Assembly (NCBI GenBank): GCA_003136915.1 | Contig: PLEB01000112.1 | Coordinates: forward strand, 1,763-11,658 | Source of the DNA: Chitinophagaceae bacterium | Lineage (GTDB): Bacteria > Bacteroidota > Bacteroidia > Chitinophagales > Chitinophagaceae | Length of the DNA: 9,896 nt | Direction: 5' to 3' | Shown here: piece by piece, positions 1 through 6,471 of the stretch | How the letters are laid out: each line of letters opens with the position of its first letter | Position numbering within the stretch: the stretch's first letter is position 1 | Translations under genes and position numbers: made by a program | The notes under the pieces: model-generated | The model's database searches: none | Told to the model about the DNA's origin: nothing | What the model saw: only the letters and a program-made list of their open reading frames with translations

Positions 1-80
1 TGCCCCGGTACCAGGGATAATGAAAAACTAATCAGCAACAGGAAGAGCAGGAATAAAAGTGTTGCCTTGTTTAATGACAT
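1..80 (-). CDS. N-terminal fragment of a protein with a signal peptide or membrane anchor (runs off left edge)
   Basis: Reading the - strand from the ATG at 80-78 gives 26 codons before the edge. The translation starts MSLNKATLLF and continues with a Leu/Phe/Ile-rich stretch (about residues 7-24) ending near SLVPG. A short polar start with one Lys, then about 17 hydrophobic residues, is the pattern of a Sec signal peptide or an N-terminal membrane anchor. No lipobox cysteine is visible in the part present. The start lies 26 bp downstream of the stop of the 526-aa gene on the same strand, so the two are probably co-transcribed. Function cannot be told from this fragment. The start codon is inferred: it is the ATG that puts the hydrophobic segment right at the N-terminus. 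Confidence 0.6.
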   Translation of the reverse strand, partial: MSLNKATLLFLLFLLLISFSLSLVPG

Positions 81-106
81 GATAGCAATTAAATAAGCTG
101 GTCCAG

Positions 107-1687
107 CTAGGTTTCCGATGTCAGGGAGTTCTGAACGGATTTAGCTGAATTCCGTTCGAGAAATTTTTCCCGGATGATTTTTTGTACCGGCACTTCACGG
201 ATCTTACTTTCAAGCCAGGAAATAACGTCGAGATAAAGAAAGGCCCTGGTTTCGAACCGGCTCTTCTCATAGGTTTTCAGCTTCTCCAGCAAATGACCGA
301 ATTCGGGTTTTAGTTCTTTGCGAGAAAGTTTAAAAGATTTTCGCAGAAACCTGAAAATTTCTTCTTCAACAAGGCTCAGGTTTTCCATTTTGGCCATGAA
401 ACGGTAAACTGCTTTGATCAGGTATTCCAGCAGATCATAATTACCCAGTTCATAGTGGGCGATCAGGTGCAGCAGGCGGGAATAGCATTGCAGATCCGTA
501 CGTAGATCCATTTTCCAATGGATGATCTTATTCAGGTATTTGATCGTTTTTTCATAATCCCCACTTCCGAAATAAAGCGAAGCGAATTTATAGTAGAATA
601 TGAGAATGCGGTGACCATCGAGATAAATTTCATATTCCTTCAACTTCTTTTCTATATAGGGAACAAGCGGCAGGCCCTCCGTAAATGTGCCGTCAATAAA
701 ATGTTTATTGATTTTAGCGATATGGAGATATACGAAGGTCTGAATGCGGTTATTGTCATTTTCCTGAACAGGTTCCGAATGAAAGAATTCTTCAAACCTG
801 TCCAGGGTCTCCACAAATTTGGGATAGTTGAGTAAATTAAAATGGGCGCCGAGCAAATTGTGCATGCCCTTGATAAAATGAGCGGTTTCTATTCGGGTCA
901 TCTCAGGTTCTTTTTCAAAAAGATCCACCCATCGCCGGGTATACCGGTAATAGGAAAGAAAATCCTGTCCGATAAACGCGTACCAGCTATAGCTTTGGTA
1001 AAGATATAAGTTGGAATAAAATGTCTGGTAGGCCTGGGGCTGTGCGGGTAGCCTGGAGTCAAAAAATTCCTTTACTGCTATTTCATCCTTTTCGTTCCGG
1101 GCAACACCATGCTGAATATACCAGCTATACAGCTGGAGAGATAAGCTGGAGAGTTTTGCTGTAAGCACCAGTTGCTCATTCGCGGTTTCCATCTCCATGG
1201 CCAGGCGGCCGGCCCGGTCCTGCATGCTTCGCGTAATATGAAGCGCTTCAATCTTTTGTTCGAAAAAGAGAATTTGGAGCACATAACTGATCTGGTGCAG
1301 ATCACGGGCATATTCCTTGATCCGGTCAAGCAGCTTCAGGCTTTGGAGATAGAGGCCCTGGTTATACAGAATCTCTGCATGGTCGAGCTGTTCGTGCAGC
1401 TGGATCACGATATTATTTTCATGCCGTATCAATCTCAGGCTGGACAGGATCTGTCTGTACAGGTGTGCCTTGCTATTGGAGAGCTGCTGCTTGCTGAGGC
1501 CCTTGTTTTTCTTAAGCAAACGTACTTCATCATAAACCTCCATTCTGTCCAGCGCATCGAACAATTGGATGATTTTCAGGTTTTCAGAAGAGGAGTTTCG
1601 CTTGACATAGAGCTTAAAATTCCTTTTCTCTGACTTTTTCAGAGATTTAACAAGTTGAAACAGCGTATCGGAAGACCGGTTGGGCAT
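107..1687 (-). CDS. Uncharacterised 526-aa helical protein, TPR-like, of a Bacteroidota type
   Basis: This is a full-length ORF with ATG at 1687-1685 and TAG at 109-107. The product is soluble, with no signal peptide or membrane segment, and is rich in Leu, Tyr, Phe, Lys and Glu in patterns typical of stacked helical hairpins. The N-terminus (MPNRSSDTLFQLVKSLKKSE, residues 1-20) is very basic and is followed by KRNFKLYVKRNSSS, resembling a conserved opening I associate with hypothetical proteins of this phylum. Residues around 340-420 contain pieces such as YYKFASLYFGSGDYEKTIKYLNK that look like tetratricopeptide-type helix pairs, suggesting a protein-protein interaction scaffold. No catalytic motif is visible. 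It heads a - strand operon diverging from leuA and is followed after 26 bp by a signal-peptide gene. Nothing in the sequence ties it to branched-chain amino acids. The gene call is firm; the function is unknown. Confidence 0.85.
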   Translation of the reverse strand: MPNRSSDTLFQLVKSLKKSEKRNFKLYVKRNSSSENLKIIQLFDALDRMEVYDEVRLLKKNKGLSKQQLSNSKAHLYRQILSSLRLIRHENNIVIQLHEQLDHAEILYNQGLYLQSLKLLDRIKEYARDLHQISYVLQILFFEQKIEALHITRSMQDRAGRLAMEMETANEQLVLTAKLSSLSLQLYSWYIQHGVARNEKDEIAVKEFFDSRLPAQPQAYQTFYSNLYLYQSYSWYAFIGQDFLSYYRYTRRWVDLFEKEPEMTRIETAHFIKGMHNLLGAHFNLLNYPKFVETLDRFEEFFHSEPVQENDNNRIQTFVYLHIAKINKHFIDGTFTEGLPLVPYIEKKLKEYEIYLDGHRILIFYYKFASLYFGSGDYEKTIKYLNKIIHWKMDLRTDLQCYSRLLHLIAHYELGNYDLLEYLIKAVYRFMAKMENLSLVEEEIFRFLRKSFKLSRKELKPEFGHLLEKLKTYEKSRFETRAFLYLDVISWLESKIREVPVQKIIREKFLERNSAKSVQNSLTSET

Positions 1688-1776
1688 CGTAATTTAAAAT
1701 GGTTAAACCCTTATCCGGACTGGGTTTCAGCCCAGGAACCTGCTTTTCAGGCCTGTAATAGTAAGCTGAATTTGAT

Positions 1777-1807
1777 TTTTCTGCCGGAATAAACAAAAAT
1801 AACTTCG
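1777..1807 (+). promoter_or_regulatory. Candidate leuA promoter (weak)
   Basis: TAACTTCG (1800-1807) differs at one base from TAnnTTTG and would start transcription about 15-20 nt before the leuA ATG. A poor upstream element (TTTT, 1777-1780) sits 19 bp away. The better box TTTG (1771-1774) is 25 bp away, too far for the usual spacing. A second possibility is TGAATTTG (1767-1774) with TTTT (1744-1747), also 19 bp apart. Neither is convincing alone. leuA must have a promoter in this 143-bp spacer because the neighbour is divergent. Notably the ilv leader promoter candidate has the same TTCG variant in its -7 box. Confidence 0.25.
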
Positions 1808-1825
1808 AATCCACTCATTCCCAAA
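1794..1825 (-). promoter_or_regulatory. Probable Bacteroidota-type promoter of the - strand operon
   Basis: On the - strand, TTTG (1825-1822) is followed by 20 bp and then TATTTTTG (1801-1794). This matches the known Bacteroidota primary-sigma consensus TTTG / 19-21 bp / TAnnTTTG with no mismatch. Transcription would start near 1786-1790, leaving a leader of about 100 nt before the 526-aa ORF. The -33 box lies 5 bp upstream of the leuA ATG (1831), so polymerase binding here would compete with leuA transcription and translation start signals. The match is seen in sequence; activity is inferred. Confidence 0.6.
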
Positions 1826-1830
1826 ATGAT

Positions 1831-2982
1831 ATGAAAAGCGACAAAATATATATTTTCGATACGACGCTGCGCGACGGTGAACAGGTGCCCGGATGCAAGT
1901 TGAACACGAAAGAAAAGCTTGAACTCGCCCTGGAACTGGAAAATCTGGGCGTGGATGTGATCGAAGCAGGGTTTCCCATATCCAGTCCCGGGGATTTTCT
2001 ATCCGTCACGGAAATCTCCAAAGTTGTAAAACAGGCGACCGTTTGCGCGCTCAGCCGTGCGGTGGAAAAAGATATTGAAGTAGCAGCTGATGCCCTGAAA
2101 GGCGCCCGCCGCCCCCGCATCCATACCGGAATTGGAACCTCAGATTACCATATAAAATCTAAATTTAATTCCAACCGTGGAGAGATATTAGAAAGGGCCG
2201 TCCAGGCGGTGAAATGGGCCAGAAATTTTGTGGACGAGGTGGAGTTTTATGCGGAAGATGCCGGGCGCACTGATAATGAATACCTGGCCAGGGTAATTGA
2301 AGCCGTAATCCGTGCCGGAGCCTCGGTGGTTAATATTCCGGATACTACCGGATATTGCCTTCCGCACCAATACGGGGAGAAGATAGCCTACCTGATCAAC
2401 CACGTGGATAATATTGATAAAGCAATCATTTCCTGTCATTGTCACAATGATCTCGGCCTGGCTACCGCTAATTCCATTGCCGGTGTGATTGCGGGCGCCC
2501 GGCAAATTGAATGTACACTCAACGGCCTGGGCGAACGTGCAGGCAACACGGCGCTGGAAGAAGTGGTTATGATCCTCCGCCAGCATGCCGATCTCGGATT
2601 TTCAACCGGTATCAAAACGCAACGTTTGAACCCGGTAAGCAGGCTGGTGGCTGATATCATGCGAATGCCGGTTCAACCCAATAAAGCTATTGTGGGCGCC
2701 AACGCGTTTTCTCACTCTTCCGGGATCCATCAGGATGGGTTCCTGAAAAATACACTCACGTATGAGATCATCAACCCTGACGAAGTAGGCGCTGACGGAT
2801 CTAAAATTGTGCTCACTGCAAGAAGCGGCCGCAGCGCGCTGGCACACCGCCTGCATAAAATAGGATATGACTTCACGCGCAATGAAATTGATGTTTTATA
2901 CCCAGAATTTCTCCGCATGGCCGATACCAAAAAGGAAGTGGGTGAAGAAGATTTGCATAAGCTGGCAAGAGTGACTGTTTGA
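1831..2982 (+). CDS. leuA: 2-isopropylmalate synthase, short form without the C-terminal regulatory domain
   Basis: The enzyme condenses acetyl-CoA with 2-oxoisovalerate to 2-isopropylmalate, the committed step to leucine, in the cytoplasm. The DRE-TIM (HMGL-like) barrel begins at once with [12 protein letters not shown] (residues 10-21), giving catalytic Arg14 and metal ligand Asp15. The other metal ligands are His203 and His205 in [13 protein letters not shown] and Asn239 at the end of NGLGERAGN. The segment [10 protein letters not shown] (294-303) is the substrate-closing motif of the family. At 383 aa the protein stops after the linker subdomain and lacks the roughly 120-residue leucine-binding domain of the ~515-aa enzymes. 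The reading frame is clean, so this looks like a natural short form. ATG 1831 is chosen because DTTLRDG normally lies about 10 residues from the start. It opens the cluster with leuC 43 bp downstream. Related homocitrate or citramalate synthases share the motifs, but leuCDB next door makes LeuA the best call. Confidence 0.93.
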   Translation: MKSDKIYIFDTTLRDGEQVPGCKLNTKEKLELALELENLGVDVIEAGFPISSPGDFLSVTEISKVVKQATVCALSRAVEKDIEVAADALKGARRPRIHTGIGTSDYHIKSKFNSNRGEILERAVQAVKWARNFVDEVEFYAEDAGRTDNEYLARVIEAVIRAGASVVNIPDTTGYCLPHQYGEKIAYLINHVDNIDKAIISCHCHNDLGLATANSIAGVIAGARQIECTLNGLGERAGNTALEEVVMILRQHADLGFSTGIKTQRLNPVSRLVADIMRMPVQPNKAIVGANAFSHSSGIHQDGFLKNTLTYEIINPDEVGADGSKIVLTARSGRSALAHRLHKIGYDFTRNEIDVLYPEFLRMADTKKEVGEEDLHKLARVTV

Positions 2983-3025
2983 ATTATTATTCCGGCGGAA
3001 AATTCTCTGCCGTCAAATTAAAGCA

Positions 3026-4423
3026 ATGCCAAAAACATTATTCGAAAAGATCTGGGATCCACATGTGATCAAAACTATTCCCGATGGGCCTTCCATCCTT
3101 TATATTGACAAACATTTTATTCATGAAGTAACCAGCCCCCAGGCGTTTAAGGGTCTTGAACAACGCGGGCTGAACGTATTTCGTCCGGATCAGGTGGTCG
3201 CTACAGCGGATCACAACGTGCCGACCCTTAACCAACATCTCCCTATCAAAGAAGAACTTTCCCGGATCCAGGTGGATACCCTGCAAAGGAACTGCTCGAA
3301 ATTTGGAATTGAACTTTATGGTCTCGGGCATCCGTTTCAGGGGATTGTTCCTGTAATCGGCCCCGAACTCGGTATTACCCAGCCGGGAATGACCATTGTT
3401 TGCGGGGACAGCCATACTTCCACGCACGGGGCATTCGGAACAATCGCCTTCGGCATTGGTACCAGTGAAGTGGAAATGGCCCTTGCCACGCAATGCCTGA
3501 TGCAGCATAGGCCGAAACTGATGCGCATCAATGTGCAAGGCAAACTGAATAAGGGCGTCTTATCAAAAGATATTATTCTCTATATCATATCCAGGATCTC
3601 TGCCAGCGGCGCCACCGGCTTTGCGGTAGAATATGCCGGTACAGCGATCAGGGCGTTATCCATGGAAGCACGCATGACCATTTGCAATATGAGCATTGAA
3701 ATGGGTGCCCGTTGCGGAATGATTGCGCCGGACGAAATCACTTTTAATTATATCAAAGGGAGACCATTTGCTCCCCGGGGCGAAGACTGGACCAAGGCTC
3801 TGGCAACCTGGAAGACCCTGTTTACAGACGAAGCTGCAAAGTTTGACCGTGAACTGTATATTGACGCTTCAGACATTGAACCTATGATCACTTATGGAAC
3901 GAACCCGGGAATGGGCATAGGCATATCCGGCAACATACCGGGAATGCACGAAATAGAAGAAAAAGAAAAATCTTCTTTTGAAAAATCCCTACGTTATATG
4001 GGCCTTGAAGCTGGCGCGGGTATAAAGGGGAAAAAAGTCGATTATGTTTTTATCGGCAGTTGTACCAATAGCCGGATTGAAGACCTGAGAATGGTTGCTG
4101 CGTTTGTAAAAGGAAAGCAAAAAGCCGCCGATGTTCAGGTATGGATAGTTCCCGGCAGCAAACAAGTGGAGCAGCAAGCCAGGGCGGAAGGTATCGACAA
4201 GATTTTTGCGGACGCAGGATTTTTATTGCGGCAGCCTGGATGCTCGGCATGTTTGGGAATGAATGAAGACAAAATTCCCGCGGGTAAATATTGTATCTCT
4301 ACCAGCAACCGGAATTTCGAAGGAAGGCAGGGGCCGAATGCCCGTACTTTTCTGGCCAGTCCCCTTACCGCCGCAGCCGCAGCCATAACGGGGAGTGTGA
4401 GCGATGTGAGGGAGATGATGTGA
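3026..4423 (+). CDS. leuC: 3-isopropylmalate dehydratase, large subunit
   Basis: With LeuD this aconitase-family enzyme isomerises 2-isopropylmalate to 3-isopropylmalate through dehydration and rehydration, using a [4Fe-4S] cluster. The three cluster ligands are visible: Cys346 in IGSCTNSR, and Cys406 and Cys409 in GCSACLG. Their spacing matches the E. coli enzyme. Other family blocks are [10 protein letters not shown] (about 58-67), [13 protein letters not shown] (about 126-138) and the stretch around [17 protein letters not shown] (about 222-238). The 465-aa length is normal for bacterial LeuC. The start ATG gives the family opening [14 protein letters not shown] small hairpin (2993-2998 with 3007-3012) sits in the 43-bp gap after leuA but has no U-tract, so cotranscription with leuA is expected. 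An AT-rich 108-bp spacer separates it from its partner leuD. Confidence 0.97.
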   Translation: MPKTLFEKIWDPHVIKTIPDGPSILYIDKHFIHEVTSPQAFKGLEQRGLNVFRPDQVVATADHNVPTLNQHLPIKEELSRIQVDTLQRNCSKFGIELYGLGHPFQGIVPVIGPELGITQPGMTIVCGDSHTSTHGAFGTIAFGIGTSEVEMALATQCLMQHRPKLMRINVQGKLNKGVLSKDIILYIISRISASGATGFAVEYAGTAIRALSMEARMTICNMSIEMGARCGMIAPDEITFNYIKGRPFAPRGEDWTKALATWKTLFTDEAAKFDRELYIDASDIEPMITYGTNPGMGIGISGNIPGMHEIEEKEKSSFEKSLRYMGLEAGAGIKGKKVDYVFIGSCTNSRIEDLRMVAAFVKGKQKAADVQVWIVPGSKQVEQQARAEGIDKIFADAGFLLRQPGCSACLGMNEDKIPAGKYCISTSNRNFEGRQGPNARTFLASPLTAAAAAITGSVSDVREMM

Positions 4424-4531
4424 AGAGCAATTTGAAAATTTGCTGAAGTGAAAATTAAAAATAAATAATTGTCAATCTGATATACTGTATTTCATTTACA
4501 CATTTGCATATTTACATATTAGCACATTACA
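4424..4531 (+). repeat. AT-rich leuC-leuD spacer with five tandem 8-bp units
   Basis: No gene is present. The right part (4493-4531) is a nearly perfect head-to-tail array of octamers: CATTTACA, CATTTGCA, TATTTACA, TATTAGCA and the 7-mer CATTACA, abutting the leuD ATG at 4532. The left part (4427-4443) has a repeated AATTTG inside an imperfect inverted repeat whose ends are GCAA and TTGC. I recall low-complexity arrays of this flavour from intergenic regions of Bacteroidota, but their role is unknown to me. There is no G/C-rich stem with a U-tract, so no terminator is called. The spacer is unusual because the two subunit genes are commonly close together. It could lower or retune LeuD translation, or be a passive repeat. 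Confidence 0.6.
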
Positions 4532-5146
4532 ATGAACGCCATCACAACAATAACTTCCACAACCGTTCCGCTAAACGCCGAGAACGTAGACACGGACCAG
4601 ATCATTCCGGCGCGGTTTTTAAAAGCTACCAGCCGCGAGGGATTTGGAAAAAATCTTTTCCGGGACTGGCGTTATGAGAACGACGATGAATCAACGCCAA
4701 GAAATGACTTTGTACTGAATGACCCGGCATTTCATGGGAGAATACTGGTTGGCGCAAAAAATTTCGGATGCGGCTCCTCACGTGAGCATGCGGCCTGGGC
4801 CATTAAGGACTATGGCTTTGACGTGGTGGTAAGCAGTTTTTTTGCAGATATCTTTAAAAATAATGCGCTCAATAATTTTCTGCTGCCGGTAACCGTGAGC
4901 GAAACTTTCTTAAGTGAAATTTTTAAGGCGATCAAATCGGATCCATCCACAACCTGTACTGTGGACCTGGCTGCGCAATCCATTACCCTGAATAAAAAGA
5001 ACGGTCCGGCGCTCTCAGAAAAATTTGAAATCAATCACTATAAGAAAACCTGTCTGCTGAATGGGTATGACGATATTGATTACCTGCTCAGCATGAAAGA
5101 AGAGATTGCCGCATTTGAAAATAAACGGATCACCTCAAACATATGA
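4532..5146 (+). CDS. leuD: 3-isopropylmalate dehydratase, small subunit
   Basis: This is the swivel-domain partner of LeuC; the heterodimer forms the substrate pocket. Key blocks are [13 protein letters not shown] (residues 18-30), the family signature near the N-terminus, and GCGSSREHA (79-87), the substrate-binding loop. The following block, [20 protein letters not shown], continues into [12 protein letters not shown]. The 204-aa length is typical. The last codons overlap leuB: ATG of leuB at 5143-5145 and TGA of leuD at 5144-5146 share ATGA, a sign of translational coupling. There is no disruption, and the subunit pairing with LeuC is clear even though a repeat-bearing gap separates the genes. 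Confidence 0.96.
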   Translation: MNAITTITSTTVPLNAENVDTDQIIPARFLKATSREGFGKNLFRDWRYENDDESTPRNDFVLNDPAFHGRILVGAKNFGCGSSREHAAWAIKDYGFDVVVSSFFADIFKNNALNNFLLPVTVSETFLSEIFKAIKSDPSTTCTVDLAAQSITLNKKNGPALSEKFEINHYKKTCLLNGYDDIDYLLSMKEEIAAFENKRITSNI

Positions 5147-6261
5147 AAAAAAACATCGTTGTCATTGAAGGAGATGGGATCGGTCCTGAAGTTACGCGGC
5201 AGGCCGTTAAAGTGCTGAATGCTGTTGCGGAATGCTTTCATCATGAGTTTCATTATCGCTATTGCCTCATGGGTGCAGTTGCAATTGACAAAACCGGCAA
5301 TCCATTGCCGGATGAAACTATCGATGCTTCGCTGCAAAGTGACGCTATCCTCTTTGGCGCAATCGGTCACCCGAAATATGACAATGACCCGACTGCCAAA
5401 GTAAGACCCGAACAGGGTCTGCTTAAACTCAGGAAATCCCTGCAGCTATTTGCAAATATCCGCCCAATTACCACCTATCCTTCATTGCATCATTTGTCGC
5501 CATTGAAAACAAAAAACCTGGAAGCGGTGGATTTCATCATCTTTCGGGAATTGACCGGTGGAATTTATTTCGGCAAAAAAGAAACCAATGCCGAACAGAC
5601 AAGGGCATTTGACGAATGCACATATACCAGCGAAGAAATTGAGCGAATAGCACATCTTGCATTTAAACAGGCGCAGTTGAGGCGGAAAAAGCTTACGCTG
5701 GTTGACAAGGCCAATGTGCTGGAAACCTCCAGACTTTGGCGAAAGATAGTTCAGGCAATGGCAAAAGATTATCAGGACGTAGCCGTTGATTTTTTATATG
5801 TGGACAATGCAGCCATGCAAATCATTTTGAATCCTAAACAATTTGACGTACTGCTCACAGAAAATATGTTTGGGGATATCCTCAGCGATGAAGCCAGCGT
5901 GATTAGCGGTTCCCTGGGATTGCTGCCTTCTGCTTCGGTTGGTAATAGCAGCGCCTTGTTTGAGCCAATCCATGGCTCCTATCCGCAGGCCGCAGGAAAA
6001 GACATTGCTAACCCGTTGGGTTCCATTCTTTCGGCGGCTATGATGCTGGAGCATTTTGACATGTTGAAAGAGGCGTCCCTGGTGAGGGAGGCTGTGGCCT
6101 GGACCCTCAACAATGGATTTGTTACAAAGGATATTGACCCGGTGAATTTTTATTTCACTTCCACGATCGGGGAATTGATCAGCGATTACCTCGTAGGAAA
6201 GATATCCGGAGATGACCTCAATAAGGAAAATATCGAATTGAGGAAGTCGACAATCATTTAG
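5143..6261 (+). CDS. leuB: 3-isopropylmalate dehydrogenase
   Basis: This NAD-dependent enzyme oxidises and decarboxylates 3-isopropylmalate to 2-oxoisocaproate, the direct precursor of leucine. The N-terminal [11 protein letters not shown] (residues 7-17) is the usual opening of the isocitrate/isopropylmalate dehydrogenase family. Substrate-binding arginines are Arg97 and Arg107 in the [12 protein letters not shown] segment, and Arg135 in [10 protein letters not shown], which also gives catalytic Tyr142. Lys189 ([10 protein letters not shown]), Asp221 (YVDNAAMQ), Asp245 and Asp249 ([10 protein letters not shown]) complete the catalytic and metal-binding set. The cofactor loop is [18 protein letters not shown]. 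At 372 aa the length is normal. The start overlaps the leuD stop by 4 nt. No terminator follows, so leu transcripts could run into the ilv leader downstream. Confidence 0.97.
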   Translation: MKKNIVVIEGDGIGPEVTRQAVKVLNAVAECFHHEFHYRYCLMGAVAIDKTGNPLPDETIDASLQSDAILFGAIGHPKYDNDPTAKVRPEQGLLKLRKSLQLFANIRPITTYPSLHHLSPLKTKNLEAVDFIIFRELTGGIYFGKKETNAEQTRAFDECTYTSEEIERIAHLAFKQAQLRRKKLTLVDKANVLETSRLWRKIVQAMAKDYQDVAVDFLYVDNAAMQIILNPKQFDVLLTENMFGDILSDEASVISGSLGLLPSASVGNSSALFEPIHGSYPQAAGKDIANPLGSILSAAMMLEHFDMLKEASLVREAVAWTLNNGFVTKDIDPVNFYFTSTIGELISDYLVGKISGDDLNKENIELRKSTII

Positions 6262-6264
6262 TTC

Positions 6265-6295
6265 TTTGTTTTTTAATTTGCGGTTCGTATATTCG
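6265..6295 (+). promoter_or_regulatory. Probable promoter of the ilv leader and ilvD-ilvB
   Basis: TTTG (6265-6268) is followed by exactly 19 bp and TATATTCG (6288-6295), which differs by one base from the Bacteroidota -7 box TAnnTTTG. Transcription would start near 6299-6303, about 10 nt before the leader ATG at 6311. The -33 box begins 4 bp after the leuB stop. If right, the ilv genes have their own promoter inside the leu-ilv cluster, and the RNA segment 6300-6310 that can pair with the antiterminator lies at the very 5' end of the transcript. Confidence 0.5.
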
Positions 6296-6299
6296 CACT

Positions 6300-6444
6300 C
6301 AACGTCACTCATGTTGAAAAACAGAATATATAATAAAGTTATAGTCGCCCGCCTGGTGGTGGTCATTATTATTATTATTTCTGCACTTCATGGAGTGGGT
6401 TGATCAAGTAAGAAAAATTAAAACATCATACACGACCCGCCTCC
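6300..6444 (+). promoter_or_regulatory. Alternative antiterminator and anti-antiterminator helices of the ilv attenuator
   Basis: Two exclusive RNA helices share one arm. Antiterminator: 6392-6402 (GGAGTGGGTTG) pairs with 6433-6444 (CGACCCGCCTCC), eleven pairs including two G-U, with C6440 bulged; this takes up the whole 5' arm of the terminator. Anti-antiterminator: 6300-6310 (CAACGTCACTC) pairs with 6393-6402 (GAGTGGGTTG), ten pairs including one G-U, with G6304 bulged; this frees the terminator. A ribosome finishing the leader covers 6392-6402 and also favours termination; one stalled in the Val/Ile run leaves it free. A small local hairpin (6384-6388 with 6393-6397) is a further competitor. 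Pairings were worked out by eye; no folding energies were calculated. Confidence 0.7.
6311..6403 (+). CDS. Leader peptide of the ilvD-ilvB attenuator, Val/Ile-rich (30 aa)
   Basis: This short ORF has ATG at 6311 and TGA at 6401-6403. Residues 15-23 read LVVVIIIII, encoded by CTG GTG GTG GTC and five ATT codons in a row. Overall 16 of 30 residues are Leu, Ile or Val. The N-terminus is polar and basic (MLKNRIYNK). Such a run placed just before an intrinsic terminator and a branched-chain biosynthesis gene is the hallmark of a ribosome-mediated attenuator, where scarce charged tRNA(Val) or tRNA(Ile) stalls the ribosome at these codons. The last Ile codon ends at 6379, 12 nt before the antiterminator arm at 6392; the stop codon overlaps that arm. 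The peptide itself is expected to have no function. It is functionally analogous to enterobacterial ilv leader peptides, though I see no reason to claim homology. Confidence 0.85.
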   Translation: MLKNRIYNKVIVARLVVVIIIIISALHGVG

Positions 6445-6465
6445 GAAAAGGCGGGTTTCTTTTTT
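6435..6465 (+). terminator. Intrinsic terminator (attenuator) upstream of ilvD
   Basis: A perfect 8-bp stem, ACCCGCCT (6435-6442) with AGGCGGGT (6449-6456), encloses the loop CCGAAA and runs into TTTCTTTTTT (6456-6465). G6434 can add a G-U pair. This is a canonical intrinsic terminator. It sits between the leader ORF and ilvD, with the U-tract ending only 6 nt before the ilvD ATG at 6472, so it is placed to control ilvD rather than to end leuB. Its 5' arm is the partner of the antiterminator arm. The hairpin also covers the place where a ribosome would bind for ilvD, so it may hinder translation as well. Confidence 0.92.
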
Positions 6466-6471
6466 ATCTAT

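Noticed and set aside
518..835. + strand ORF of 105 codons opposite the 526-aa gene
   Set aside because: It is a shadow of the longer - strand gene, with no recognisable domain and no promoter or start signal of its own.
1699..1758. 19-codon + strand ORF in the leuA upstream region, considered as a leucine leader peptide
   Set aside because: It has only 3 Leu of 19 codons and no run of them. No terminator with a U-tract follows before leuA; the hairpins at 1720-1735 and 1739-1751 are short and unaccompanied by a U-tract.
1826..1834. ATG ATA TGA start-stop mini-ORF whose TGA overlaps the leuA ATG
   Set aside because: Two codons in AT-rich sequence arise easily by chance, and nothing else supports a regulatory role.
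2993..3012. Hairpin in the leuA-leuC gap (6-bp stem including one G-U)
   Set aside because: The stem is short with an 8-nt loop, and the sequence after it is TCAAATTA rather than a U-tract, so it is not called as a terminator.
4424..4531. Possible internal promoter before leuD (CACATTTG at 4499-4506)
   Set aside because: It matches the -7 box with one mismatch, but the nearest TTG (4469-4471) is 27 bp away and the motif falls inside the tandem repeat, where such strings arise trivially.
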